A stretch of 32,180 nucleotides of DNA from an uncultured Mediterranea sp. (GCA_945836915.1 CAMAMO010000005.1:1-32180), one strand, 5' to 3'. Positions 9,869 through 18,408 are shown, numbered from the stretch's first letter. Program-made: numbers and translations. Notes: generated from the sequence alone by a model not told the origin.

Positions 9869-9889
9869 AAACAGGTCAACCTGTTTTTT
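9869..9889 (+). terminator. Putative intrinsic terminator after the oxidoreductase gene
   Basis: AAACAGGT-CA-ACCTGTTT palindrome (69-76/79-86 of the 98xx block) running into a T-tract. Confidence 0.65.
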
Positions 9890-9954
9890 CTACAAGACGA
9901 TAAGTAGTCAACATAAACAATTAAATACAACAAACATAACTGTCTGATACGTCC

Positions 9955-9988
9955 GGACATTTGTCCGTACATACCCGGACAAATGTCC
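9955..9988. repeat. 13-bp perfect inverted repeat
   Basis: GGACATTTGTCCG (9955-9967) / CGGACAAATGTCC (9976-9988), 8-nt spacer. Confidence 0.85.
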
Positions 9989-10187
9989 ATATATGGGCGT
10001 ACAAAAACTGTTTCAATCAGTTGCTAAACAATTCTTCATCATGCTGCTCACAGAGGTAGGAAACTGATACTAAAAAGGAGTATTACTCATTCTCTATGGC
10101 AAATAATGCATAATAAAAAGGGACTCAAAGCCTCAAGAAGTAGAGAAAAATGTCGATATACAAGTATTTTTAATAAAAAGAATCATT

Positions 10188-10251
10188 GTTGCAACCCTTG
10201 TTGCCACCCATAACACACTGTATATCAACAAGTGTGGCAACATGGCAACAA
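10188..10251. repeat. Cluster of GTTGC/GCAAC half-sites
   Basis: GTTGCAAC (10188-10195), GTTGCCAC (10200-10207), GTGGCAAC (10234-10241), ATGGCAAC (10242-10249). Confidence 0.65.
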
Positions 10252-10314
10252 AATGACCCCAAAATACTTTTGTATTACAGCTTGAACTGAGAAACTATCA
10301 TCGTGCAAAATATG

Positions 10315-10346
10315 TTTGGTTGTTTGCTAAACATCTATTATCTTTG
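10315..10346 (+). promoter_or_regulatory. Bacteroides-type promoter for the DUF1963 gene
   Basis: TTTG (10315-10318), 20-bp spacer, TATCTTTG (10339-10346), 27 bp before the ATG. Confidence 0.75.
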
Positions 10347-10373
10347 CTCTTAAAATAACCATATTTTGCGATT

Positions 10374-11012
10374 ATGAAAGATTGCTCTGCAAACAATACG
10401 ATGGGGCTGACTCGTTGGTGGGGGCAACCAGCACTTCCTGATGGGGTGAATATGCCCTATTTCATTGAAAGGTTCTCGGATGAAGAGAATCCGTTTGAAT
10501 CACCTATGACTCTAATCTGCCAGATAAACTGCGCCGATTTCAAACGCACTCATCCCAATAATCCAACGGCTGAACTGCTGCCGGATAAGGGAGCGATTGC
10601 CTTTTTTGCCTATCTGGATTATTTCTTCGGCAATCTGAATGCCGATTCGCCAGGTATCCATCTGGGAGCATGGGAGGAGCATACCTACCGCGTCATCTAT
10701 TCTCCAGACCTCACAGACCTGCGACTACACACCATTATCGATGAGAACGAGGAAGAGTGCTCATTACCCGCAGAGGCTGAAGAAGTACCACTGACGCATC
10801 ATGAAGAGAGCCGGATGCTGGAACATCCTACCATCTATTACGATGAGATTGAACAGGAGTATCCCAGTTACCTCACCCTGGTGCAACTGGATGAGAGCGA
10901 TCGCCACCATCTGCGCTTTTATGACTGCGGTTGCCTCTTCTTCCTCATCAAACCAGACGATCTGATAGCACTGCGATTCGACCGAGTGAAGTGCGTACTC
11001 TACTGCATGTAA
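10374..11012 (+). CDS. DUF1963 (YwqG-like) domain protein
   Basis: TRWWGQPALPDG...PMTLICQINCADF...LPDKGAIAFFAYLDYFFG...VQLDESD are typical of DUF1963/YwqG proteins. Confidence 0.8.
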   Translation: MKDCSANNTMGLTRWWGQPALPDGVNMPYFIERFSDEENPFESPMTLICQINCADFKRTHPNNPTAELLPDKGAIAFFAYLDYFFGNLNADSPGIHLGAWEEHTYRVIYSPDLTDLRLHTIIDENEEECSLPAEAEEVPLTHHEESRMLEHPTIYYDEIEQEYPSYLTLVQLDESDRHHLRFYDCGCLFFLIKPDDLIALRFDRVKCVLYCM

Positions 11013-11056
11013 ACCTCAGTCATGGTTAGACTCTTCTCCCTCATAACTTCTATAGT

Positions 11057-11260
11057 TCAAAATTTCCACAGTTCAGCAGCTATAGAGGCAAACTCTCTCT
11101 CACCCCGAATATATGCGTTGAAAGTCTCCATAGCCGGTTTGCCATTGGGCATGCGGCAACTGCGACAACCTCCGCAAGCTGGCGCCTTACAGCGAAACCG
11201 CTCACGGATGAAGGCTATGCGTTCTTCGCAATCTGAATCTGTTATTCGGGGGGCTATCAT
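11057..11260 (-). CDS. Small Cys-cluster protein of unknown function
   Basis: 67-aa ORF with CKAPACGGCRSC (CX4CX2CX2C); overlaps the upstream membrane-protein gene by 4 bp in the same operon direction. Confidence 0.65.
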   Translation of the reverse strand: MIAPRITDSDCEERIAFIRERFRCKAPACGGCRSCRMPNGKPAMETFNAYIRGEREFASIAAELWKF

Positions 11261-11652
11261 CTATTTTTGCTATGAAATGTGAGTTGTTTCCAGACCGAAA
11301 TTCCTTGGTAGCGAATCTGCAAGATAGCCCACCAGATGAGGATACCCAAGAGGGAGGAGACAGTTTGCAAAAGGGGAATCTCATTCATCATGAGGTTGAC
11401 TATCAAGGAAATCATTGAGGAGAGAATCATCAGATAGAAGCCCCATCTGTTCCATCGTAGCAAGAGGATGGCAGAGACCATATACCCTACCCCACACAAG
11501 GCAAGAAGAGCCAAACCAAAGAACATGCTTGGATTAAGAGCACTATAAAGTGCAACGACATAGGATAGGCTATAGCCAACGTTGAGAAACAACACCAGCC
11601 ATAACCAAAAGGTAACGCAGCCATGCCGCTGTTTTTTAATACACTCTTCCAT
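11257..11652 (-). CDS. Small multi-pass membrane protein
   Basis: About four hydrophobic segments. Listed ORF starts at a TTG (11682); the ATG at 11652 (MEECIKKQRHGC) is more likely. Confidence 0.65.
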   Translation of the reverse strand: MEECIKKQRHGCVTFWLWLVLFLNVGYSLSYVVALYSALNPSMFFGLALLALCGVGYMVSAILLLRWNRWGFYLMILSSMISLIVNLMMNEIPLLQTVSSLLGILIWWAILQIRYQGISVWKQLTFHSKNR

Positions 11653-11678
11653 CGTAAGCCACCTCTCTCCGATAATAC

Positions 11679-12224
11679 TCAATACTTGTTGTAACTGACC
11701 ACCTTCTCAACAGACTTGCGCAACTTCTTACGCTTGGGCTTAGCAGGGTAGCCGATAACTATATCGAGCAGCAGACGCTTGCCTGAAGGGATGCCTGCGA
11801 GACGCTTAATGGTGGGCTCGTCAAACCAACCCAAGATACAGGAACCAAGGCCTAAAGATTCTGCAGCCAAGGTGATATGCGAAGCGACAATACCTATGTC
11901 TATCAAAGGGAAGTACTTATCCTTAATCTTTGCCCCAAGGAAGGAGGTGATGTTCATCGACTCCTCTACAATCAGAATATGAACAGGAGCATCCTTTGCA
12001 AACTTATTCATACCCAGTCCTGCGGTTGCCTTACCCACTTGACGGGCCAAAGAGGGTTCAGTAATGACCACAAATTTCCAAGGTTGCGCATTGCAAGCCG
12101 AAGGAGCCAGACGAGCAGCTTCAAGAATCTGATACAGTTTCTCAGGCTCAACTGGCCTTGAGGCATCATATGCGCGGTCGCTCTGACGAGAAGCGACCAA
12201 CTGCAGGAAATCTATTTTATCCAT
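11679..12224 (-). CDS. Nitroreductase family protein
   Basis: RQSDRAYD...EAARLAPSACNAQPWKFVV...GLGSCILGWFDE nitroreductase motifs. Confidence 0.93.
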   Translation of the reverse strand: MDKIDFLQLVASRQSDRAYDASRPVEPEKLYQILEAARLAPSACNAQPWKFVVITEPSLARQVGKATAGLGMNKFAKDAPVHILIVEESMNITSFLGAKIKDKYFPLIDIGIVASHITLAAESLGLGSCILGWFDEPTIKRLAGIPSGKRLLLDIVIGYPAKPKRKKLRKSVEKVVSYNKY

Positions 12225-12280
12225 GCTATTTTCTTAGTTATCATTGTAGGGATAAAAGCGCCCCATCGTATAGAGGTAAA

Positions 12281-12880
12281 TTAATGAGCTATCATTCGGC
12301 TGATGTACTTGCCGATAATGTCAAATTCGAGGTTAACAACCGTACCTACCTTAATGGCGTGAAAGTTGGTATTCTCGAAAGTATAAGGAATGATAGCAAC
12401 CTGGAAGGAGTTATCGGTAGGATTACAAACGGTCAAGCTGACGCCGTTAACCGTGACAGAGCCTTTATCCACTGTAAGATAACCGCGACGGGCCATCTCA
12501 GGATTATAGGCATACTCAAAGGTGAAATAGTAACTCCCCTCAGCATCATCAACAGCCACACAACAGGCCGTTTGATCCACATGGCCTTGCACAATGTGGC
12601 CATCCAATCGACCATTCATCATCATGCTACGCTCCACGTTCACCTCATCGCCCACCTTAAGCAAGCCTAAATTGCTACGTTCAAGCGTCTCCTTCATGGC
12701 CGTCACCGTATAGCGGTCGCCATCAATACTGACTACTGTCAGACAAACGCCATTATGGGATACACTCTGGTCAATTTTCAACTCGTTTGTAAATGAGCAA
12801 ACAAAAGTAAAGTGAACATTCTCTTGGTCTTTCACCATGGCCACCAATACGGCGCACTCTTCTACTATTCCAGAAAACAT
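12281..12880 (-). CDS. ribE: Riboflavin synthase, alpha subunit
   Basis: MFSGIVEE start, duplicated lumazine-binding domains, GHVD and KGSVTVNGVSLTV motifs. Confidence 0.96.
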   Translation of the reverse strand: MFSGIVEECAVLVAMVKDQENVHFTFVCSFTNELKIDQSVSHNGVCLTVVSIDGDRYTVTAMKETLERSNLGLLKVGDEVNVERSMMMNGRLDGHIVQGHVDQTACCVAVDDAEGSYYFTFEYAYNPEMARRGYLTVDKGSVTVNGVSLTVCNPTDNSFQVAIIPYTFENTNFHAIKVGTVVNLEFDIIGKYISRMIAH

Positions 12881-13056
12881 ATATCTATTATTATCTGTTT
12901 ATTATTATGGCGGCAAAAATAGGAAAAAAAACGGAGATAGCGAGAATAAAATAGCAAAAAGAGAGGACTATTTCAGAAAAAGAGCTATATTTGCGCCATG
13001 GGAATAGGAGATTTTTAAGAAAATCTCGTACATTAAATTATTAACATAAAAAGAGT

Positions 13057-13596
13057 ATGAAGAAATTATCAATGAAAATGGCTGCTACAATCATGGTTTG
13101 CGGCGCCTTTATGTTGTCATCTTGCATCGGTTCTTTCTCTTTGCACAATCGTCTGGTGACCTGGAACCAAGGTGTTAGCAACAAGTTCGTTAACGAATTG
13201 GTTTATCTGGCTTTCAATATTGTTCCTGTCTATCCTGTCTGCTACTTAGCTGACGCACTGGTTATCAACTCTATCGAGTTCTGGAGCGGTTCAAACCCCT
13301 TAGCCAGTATCGGTGAGGTGAAGAAGGTTGAGGGCGAGAATGGCACATTCTTGGTTGAGACGCTAAAGAATGGATACTCTATTACCAAAGAGGGTGAAGA
13401 GGGTGAAGCTCTGACTCTTGTTTACGATGAGAGCAACCGTACATGGAACGTTGTAGCTGATGGCGTTTCCAGCCAACTGCTGAAGATAAACAATGACGGA
13501 ACTGCAGATTTGGCCCTGGCCAATGGTGAAACCATGACCGTAGCGCTCAATGCCCAAGGCCTTATCGAGGCTAAAACCGCTATGTCAGTCAACTAA
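13057..13596 (+). CDS. DUF3332 family lipoprotein
   Basis: Lipobox LSSC; SFSLHNRLVTWNQGVSNKFVNELVYLAFNIVPVYPVCYLADALVINSIEFWSGSNP. Confidence 0.85.
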   Translation: MKKLSMKMAATIMVCGAFMLSSCIGSFSLHNRLVTWNQGVSNKFVNELVYLAFNIVPVYPVCYLADALVINSIEFWSGSNPLASIGEVKKVEGENGTFLVETLKNGYSITKEGEEGEALTLVYDESNRTWNVVADGVSSQLLKINNDGTADLALANGETMTVALNAQGLIEAKTAMSVN

Positions 13597-13614
13597 TCTT
13601 GTTTTGAAACCTTA

Positions 13615-13654
13615 TCATAAGGCCTGCCCCCACAAAAAGGAGCAGGCCTTATGA
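13615..13654. terminator. Hairpin between convergent DUF3332 and tamL-like genes
   Basis: 13-bp perfect stem TCATAAGGCCTGC (13615-13627) / GCAGGCCTTATGA (13642-13654); weak T-tract. Confidence 0.65.
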
Positions 13655-13700
13655 CTATGATATGGGTGGAGAGGAGGAGAAAATCTGTTGCGTACCACTA

Positions 13701-16028
13701 TCAGAAGGGGTAACCCACAGCGAAGTGGAGTGCAGACTCCTTAAGGCGTGGATGTAGCAACGGATAGCGGTGATTACCAGTATGAATAGGATTGACAGCC
13801 TTGAACCCCCAGTCCAAACGAATAATGAAGAAATCCAAATCCATGCGTAAACCTACGCCATAACCTACGGCTATCTGCTTGTAAAATTGATCAAATTTAA
13901 ACTGTCCACCAGGTTGTTCTTCGTAGTTGCGCAAAGTCCAGATATTACCGACATCTATAAAAGCAGCTCCACCGAATTTCCAGAAGAGGCGCGTGCGGTA
14001 CTCAATGTTTGCATCGAATTTGATATCACCCGTCTGATTCAGAAAGTTAGTGCTCTGACTAGTGTAGCTTCCTGGTCCCAATTCTCGCACTGACCAACCA
14101 CGCACGCTATTGGCTCCACCTGAGAAGTAGCGTTTCTCAAAGGGCAGCATCGAAGCGTTACCATAGGGTACAGCCACACCGCCACCTACATGGAAAACCA
14201 AAGTATTGCGGTGGTCAATCTGTAGGTTCTTGGTGAAATCCATATCAGCCTTTACATACTGTGCAAAAGGTATATTCAGTAGGGTGTACTCTCCTTCCAC
14301 CGTTTTATGCATTCCAAGTGTACGCGCCAAGCCATAGAGCAAATTGCCTGCAGACTCCACATTGAGGCGAAAGGCATACGAGTTTCCGACCAAAGCGTTA
14401 TGTAGCATCGAACGACCAGAACTGTTATAAACAAAACTGTAGCCCATCTTCACGATAAGGCGGTCATCATAGTTATACTTCAAAATATAGCTCTGATCCT
14501 GATTAAGGTACTGTTCCTCAAAATCAGAGTCAATCCAAGGCATGTAGAGGTAGTTGATATCAATCACATCAACACGATGCTGAGTGCGTTGCGACTGGGT
14601 GCCCCATTTGTAACCCCATCCTGCTGATGCGACAATACGGGTAAACTCTGGGCGCATTTGGTAATTGTATTGCAGCGAAAGTTCTGAAGTGGCTCTAATA
14701 CGCCGTTTGAAGTCTGACGAGAGGAATGGAAACATAAAGCGAGGAAAGTTGATGGAACTCTCTACCCCCAGTTCCTCGTAATCTTGATTGCGCTGGTTAC
14801 TATGCAAACCGGATACCGCTTCAAAAGCTCCACGCAATTTAATCATGAAGGTTTCTGAACCTTTAAAGAGGTTGCGGTGCTGGAAAGTGACTGATGCAGC
14901 GGCTCCCAAATCACCAGCTGAGTTGGTGCCCTCTATCTCGAATGCCACTGATTGGGGCTTTGCGGGAGTAAGGAGCACGTATGTATTGAGCTTCATACTA
15001 TCCCGCTGCTGAACCTCGAAAAAACGGATATTCGTGTATTTTAATGCACCCAATCGGTTGAAATTACTGTAGGTACGCTGCAGATTGGCTTCGCTATAGG
15101 GGGTGCCTGTTTCCAAAGAGAGGTTGTTGACTAACACCTTCGGACGTAGATAAAGTCGGTTCTTGTAGTAGATCGGATACCTACGGTAAATCAGTGAATC
15201 ATTGACTTCGATACTGCTCAAGGCTGATGATTGCAACACGTCATAGTCTGTAATAAAATTGACCGTACCAATAGTATAAATAGGGTGATTAATTAGCGAA
15301 TCCTGCTGTCGTGCACGATACTTAGCTACATGCAAAGTCAAATCAGCCTTATAGCTACCTCTAACAGTATCAGCTGTATATGAGATGTAGTCCTTATTAA
15401 ATTTATAATAACCTTTGTCGCGCAACAACGAAACGATACGCTGACGCTCGGCATCTAGCAGATTGATGTCGAAGAGCATCTCATCATGCAGCAAAGAGAG
15501 AGAGTCATCGCGGAGTCGTTCAGCTATTTGATTATCACGGATATCATACTTCAGAGAGTTAATCCGATAAGGGCGACCGGTCTTTATATAGTAAGTCAGT
15601 TTTATTTTACGCTTTGATACCTTGCGTTCACTCTCCACCTCAGCACCCATGTATCCCATATTCTGCACCGCTTTTTTTATCTCCTGACGCGTACGTTCAT
15701 CCTCGAGCTCATCATAGATTACGGGCTCATCACCCAACCGTCGCAGGGCACGATTGACCCACTTGGTTGAATCCCTTCCTGAGAGGTTGTAGATATAGAG
15801 CTGCGTCTTAACCAAACTGAACCACTTAGCGTTAGGCGTCTGGCGGACATAGAGGTTGAGCGACGATGGTTTCACCTCTTTGTTATCCGTAACGATATGC
15901 AACTCATCGAGCAAGTACTTCTCTTTAGGAACATACTTAGTCAGCGAGCAGGCACTCAGCAGGAGTTGGCAAGCCAACACCCCCCAAACCATACATTTAC
16001 AGATACTATAAGATAAAGACAGGCGCAT
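13701..16028 (-). CDS. BamA/TamA family outer-membrane lipoprotein (TamL-like)
   Basis: Lipobox LLSAC, POTRA-like N-terminus, C-terminal beta barrel with FSGGANSVRGW and a terminal aromatic residue. Confidence 0.9.
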   Translation of the reverse strand: MRLSLSYSICKCMVWGVLACQLLLSACSLTKYVPKEKYLLDELHIVTDNKEVKPSSLNLYVRQTPNAKWFSLVKTQLYIYNLSGRDSTKWVNRALRRLGDEPVIYDELEDERTRQEIKKAVQNMGYMGAEVESERKVSKRKIKLTYYIKTGRPYRINSLKYDIRDNQIAERLRDDSLSLLHDEMLFDINLLDAERQRIVSLLRDKGYYKFNKDYISYTADTVRGSYKADLTLHVAKYRARQQDSLINHPIYTIGTVNFITDYDVLQSSALSSIEVNDSLIYRRYPIYYKNRLYLRPKVLVNNLSLETGTPYSEANLQRTYSNFNRLGALKYTNIRFFEVQQRDSMKLNTYVLLTPAKPQSVAFEIEGTNSAGDLGAAASVTFQHRNLFKGSETFMIKLRGAFEAVSGLHSNQRNQDYEELGVESSINFPRFMFPFLSSDFKRRIRATSELSLQYNYQMRPEFTRIVASAGWGYKWGTQSQRTQHRVDVIDINYLYMPWIDSDFEEQYLNQDQSYILKYNYDDRLIVKMGYSFVYNSSGRSMLHNALVGNSYAFRLNVESAGNLLYGLARTLGMHKTVEGEYTLLNIPFAQYVKADMDFTKNLQIDHRNTLVFHVGGGVAVPYGNASMLPFEKRYFSGGANSVRGWSVRELGPGSYTSQSTNFLNQTGDIKFDANIEYRTRLFWKFGGAAFIDVGNIWTLRNYEEQPGGQFKFDQFYKQIAVGYGVGLRMDLDFFIIRLDWGFKAVNPIHTGNHRYPLLHPRLKESALHFAVGYPF

Positions 16029-16044
16029 GGGTTATGATTTGCTT

Positions 16045-16095
16045 GCAAAGATAGTGTAAGCCGAGAGAAATACAAAATGAAAGCTTGGTTTTATT
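16045..16095. repeat. Third copy (left half) of the dispersed palindromic repeat
   Basis: GCAAAGATAGTGTAAGCCGAGAGAAATACAAAATGAAAGCTTGGTTTTATT aligns to copy 1 (15-65) with a few differences. Confidence 0.75.
16046..16076 (-). promoter_or_regulatory. Bacteroides-type promoter for the tamL-like gene, inside the repeat
   Basis: On the minus strand: TTTG (16076-16073), 19-bp spacer, TATCTTTG (16053-16046), 17 bp before the start codon. Confidence 0.7.
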
Positions 16096-16143
16096 CCACA
16101 ATAATCCTTATATTTGCAACTTCAAAACCAATATCCATGATGT

Positions 16144-16929
16144 ATGGCAACGCTAAGCAAGAATAAAATCAAACTGATTCACTCACTGGAGATGAAGAAA
16201 TATCGTAAAGAGAACCGCTGCTTTCTGGCAGAAGGTCCGAAGTTAGTTGAAGAGTTGCTCCCCTCTTTTCGTTGCCTATTACTAGCGGCTACAACTGATT
16301 GGCTGTCCAACATATCGTATCCGCTATCAGCCTGCGAGGTGATTGAAGTCTCACCTGATGAGTTGGCAAAGGCCAGCTTGCAGAAAAGTCCGCAGCAGGT
16401 GCTTGCTCTCTTTGAATTACCTGACAACCTCTATGTTACCGAAAACGCACAATTGATTGCTGTTCCCCGCCATTCGCTCTGTCTTGCTCTTGATGGCGTA
16501 CAGGATCCTGGCAATTTGGGAACCATTATCCGTTTAGCTGATTGGTTTGGTATCGAGCAAATTTTCTGTTCGCCAACTACGGCTGATGCCTTCAGTCCAA
16601 AATGCGTACAAGCCACCATGGGAGCCTTGGCACGTGTCAAGATTCACTATGCCCCATTGCCTACGCTGATTGAGTCTATGCCCGATGTGCCAATTTATGC
16701 CACTCTGCTTGATGGGAAGAATCTCTATGAGCAGCCATTGACACCCCATGGTCTCATCATCATGGGCAACGAGGGAAATGGCATCAGCGAAGAGGTACGC
16801 AGATTGGTTAACCGCAAACTTTTCATTCCTAACTATCCCCCCACACGCAAAACTAGCGAATCGCTCAATGTGGCCATTGCTACAGCCATTGTATGTGCGG
16901 AGTTTCGTCGGCAGGCTGGTACAAAGTAA
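16144..16929 (+). CDS. TrmH family (SpoU) RNA methyltransferase
   Basis: LALDGVQDPGNLGTIIRLADWFG...IIMGNEGNGISEEV...IPNYPPTRKTSESLNVAIATAI. Confidence 0.95.
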   Translation: MATLSKNKIKLIHSLEMKKYRKENRCFLAEGPKLVEELLPSFRCLLLAATTDWLSNISYPLSACEVIEVSPDELAKASLQKSPQQVLALFELPDNLYVTENAQLIAVPRHSLCLALDGVQDPGNLGTIIRLADWFGIEQIFCSPTTADAFSPKCVQATMGALARVKIHYAPLPTLIESMPDVPIYATLLDGKNLYEQPLTPHGLIIMGNEGNGISEEVRRLVNRKLFIPNYPPTRKTSESLNVAIATAIVCAEFRRQAGTK

Positions 16930-17230
16930 AATTGAAATGTGCGCAATAGGCTGCCCGACGACCCTTAGCCAAAAAATTATAGTGTGCCAATAGTTGCTCT
17001 TGAGGGAAGGTGACTGATTGACTGGCTGCCATCTGACGCAGCAAATCGAAGTGAAAAGCCTCATCCTCCGAAGGTGGGAGAATAATGATGCCAGGAAGCC
17101 AACTGGTATCCGCTATCTCTTCAGTCAATGGATAGAGCTGCACTACAATACTCCCTTCCATCTCCACTACCATCTGACGCAAACTGCCCACATCAGGCAG
17201 GTAGATTAGATGTGAAGCAAAACGTCTCAT
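16880..17230 (-). CDS. Hypothetical protein
   Basis: 116-aa ORF with ATGA coupling to the DUF4296 gene upstream; overlaps the convergent TrmH gene by 50 bp. Confidence 0.7.
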   Translation of the reverse strand: MRRFASHLIYLPDVGSLRQMVVEMEGSIVVQLYPLTEEIADTSWLPGIIILPPSEDEAFHFDLLRQMAASQSVTFPQEQLLAHYNFLAKGRRAAYCAHFNFTLYQPADETPHIQWL

Positions 17231-18408
17231 TCCATCTCAATTTTCTGAGGTTGTTGCATCCGCTGTGTTTTACGCGGAGTACCCTGTTGGCGCTCTTTGG
17301 GTGGAAGCATCAACTGACGCCTACCCTTTGGACCTGATGAGAGGGTATCCGGACGCGAGCCTTGCGGTACTCGTCTGGCAGGTGTATGAACAGCTGCTTT
17401 TTGAGGGGCAGCTATACTCTTCTGAGCAGCTGGTGAGGCATGGCGTTGGCGCAAGCGGTCAGTAGCACGCTGTGGTGTGGTTGGCGTGTTAGGCTTATCC
17501 ACAGAGCTCTCCTTGATAGAGGTAGGTACAGACTGAATGGGTTCCTTTTTCTCTGCGGTAGAAAAATTTAGCGAGTCCTTATCCAACTTCAGACTATCCT
17601 TAGCATGATAACGCATCACATTCATGCGGTTGATACGCATCAAGGCACCAGATTCGCTTTGAGGCAAATAGACGAAGCCACTAACCGAGCGAATCTCACC
17701 CAAAGTGTCTGATTGTATCACAAGTTCCGCCTTACCAGCATGGGCCGTCAACGGCTGACATTGGTGAAGAATGGAGTCGTTGCGGAAGTGGAGCGTCAAT
17801 CCCATCACAGCAAAGTGGAGTGTATCGGGCATCAAGCCTACATAGCGGTAATCAAGAAGGAAGCAAAGGCTGTCACGCTCGTAAAAGGTAGTATCAGCAA
17901 TCAACTGGAACTGCTGTTTGCAGTTAAGTGGCATCCCACTTAGAATGATGAAGCGCTTGAGCGACCAAACCTCAACACTGTCTCCTGAGGGCATTTCCTC
18001 CTTCGGGGTATCGCGCAGAGCAATCAAATCGTTGATGACATCGCGTTGTTTTTTCATACGCTCCGTCAGACGTTTGTATATATCTGAGAGGTGCTCAGGA
18101 TTGCGGGCAAACCATACCATCGACGAATCAAACTGAGCCGACGTAATACCATGTTTGGCTAGCACCGCATCGCGATAAAGCGGTTTGCGATACGATTCAC
18201 TATAGGGTACCTCATCAGCCATCACCTTTGCCAGATGGTAGTCAAAGAGCACCTCTTCAAGCTTTGCATCTGTCAGTACCTCGCGGGGACGCTTCACCTC
18301 ACAAGCAGTAAGTGAGAAAAGCACAACAAGGAACAAGGTGAACAGAAGGCTCACCCTTCCATGCCGTTTACACACGCTATGGCCATACCTCGAAGCCTTT
18401 ACACTCAT
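17227..18408 (-). CDS. DUF4296 domain lipoprotein
   Basis: Signal peptide/lipobox (LTAC), REVLTDAKLEEVLFDYHLAKVMADEVPYSE...YRDAVLAKHGITSAQFDSSMVWFARNPEHLSDIYKRL. Confidence 0.85.
   Translation of the reverse strand: MSVKASRYGHSVCKRHGRVSLLFTLFLVVLFSLTACEVKRPREVLTDAKLEEVLFDYHLAKVMADEVPYSESYRKPLYRDAVLAKHGITSAQFDSSMVWFARNPEHLSDIYKRLTERMKKQRDVINDLIALRDTPKEEMPSGDSVEVWSLKRFIILSGMPLNCKQQFQLIADTTFYERDSLCFLLDYRYVGLMPDTLHFAVMGLTLHFRNDSILHQCQPLTAHAGKAELVIQSDTLGEIRSVSGFVYLPQSESGALMRINRMNVMRYHAKDSLKLDKDSLNFSTAEKKEPIQSVPTSIKESSVDKPNTPTTPQRATDRLRQRHASPAAQKSIAAPQKAAVHTPARRVPQGSRPDTLSSGPKGRRQLMLPPKERQQGTPRKTQRMQQPQKIEME

Noticed and set aside
9822-10373. Possible small protein-coding gene or ncRNA in the long interval
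   Set aside because: No ORF of useful length in the supplied track; short frames such as IVATLVATHNTLYINKCGNMATK* are too short to call, so only the inverted repeats are reported.
11022-11282. 86-aa plus-strand ORF
   Set aside because: Mostly antisense to the Cys-cluster ORF, which has better support through operon coupling and the cysteine motif.
12158-12670. 170-aa plus-strand ORF opposite ribE
   Set aside because: Antisense to conserved riboflavin synthase; no domain recognised.
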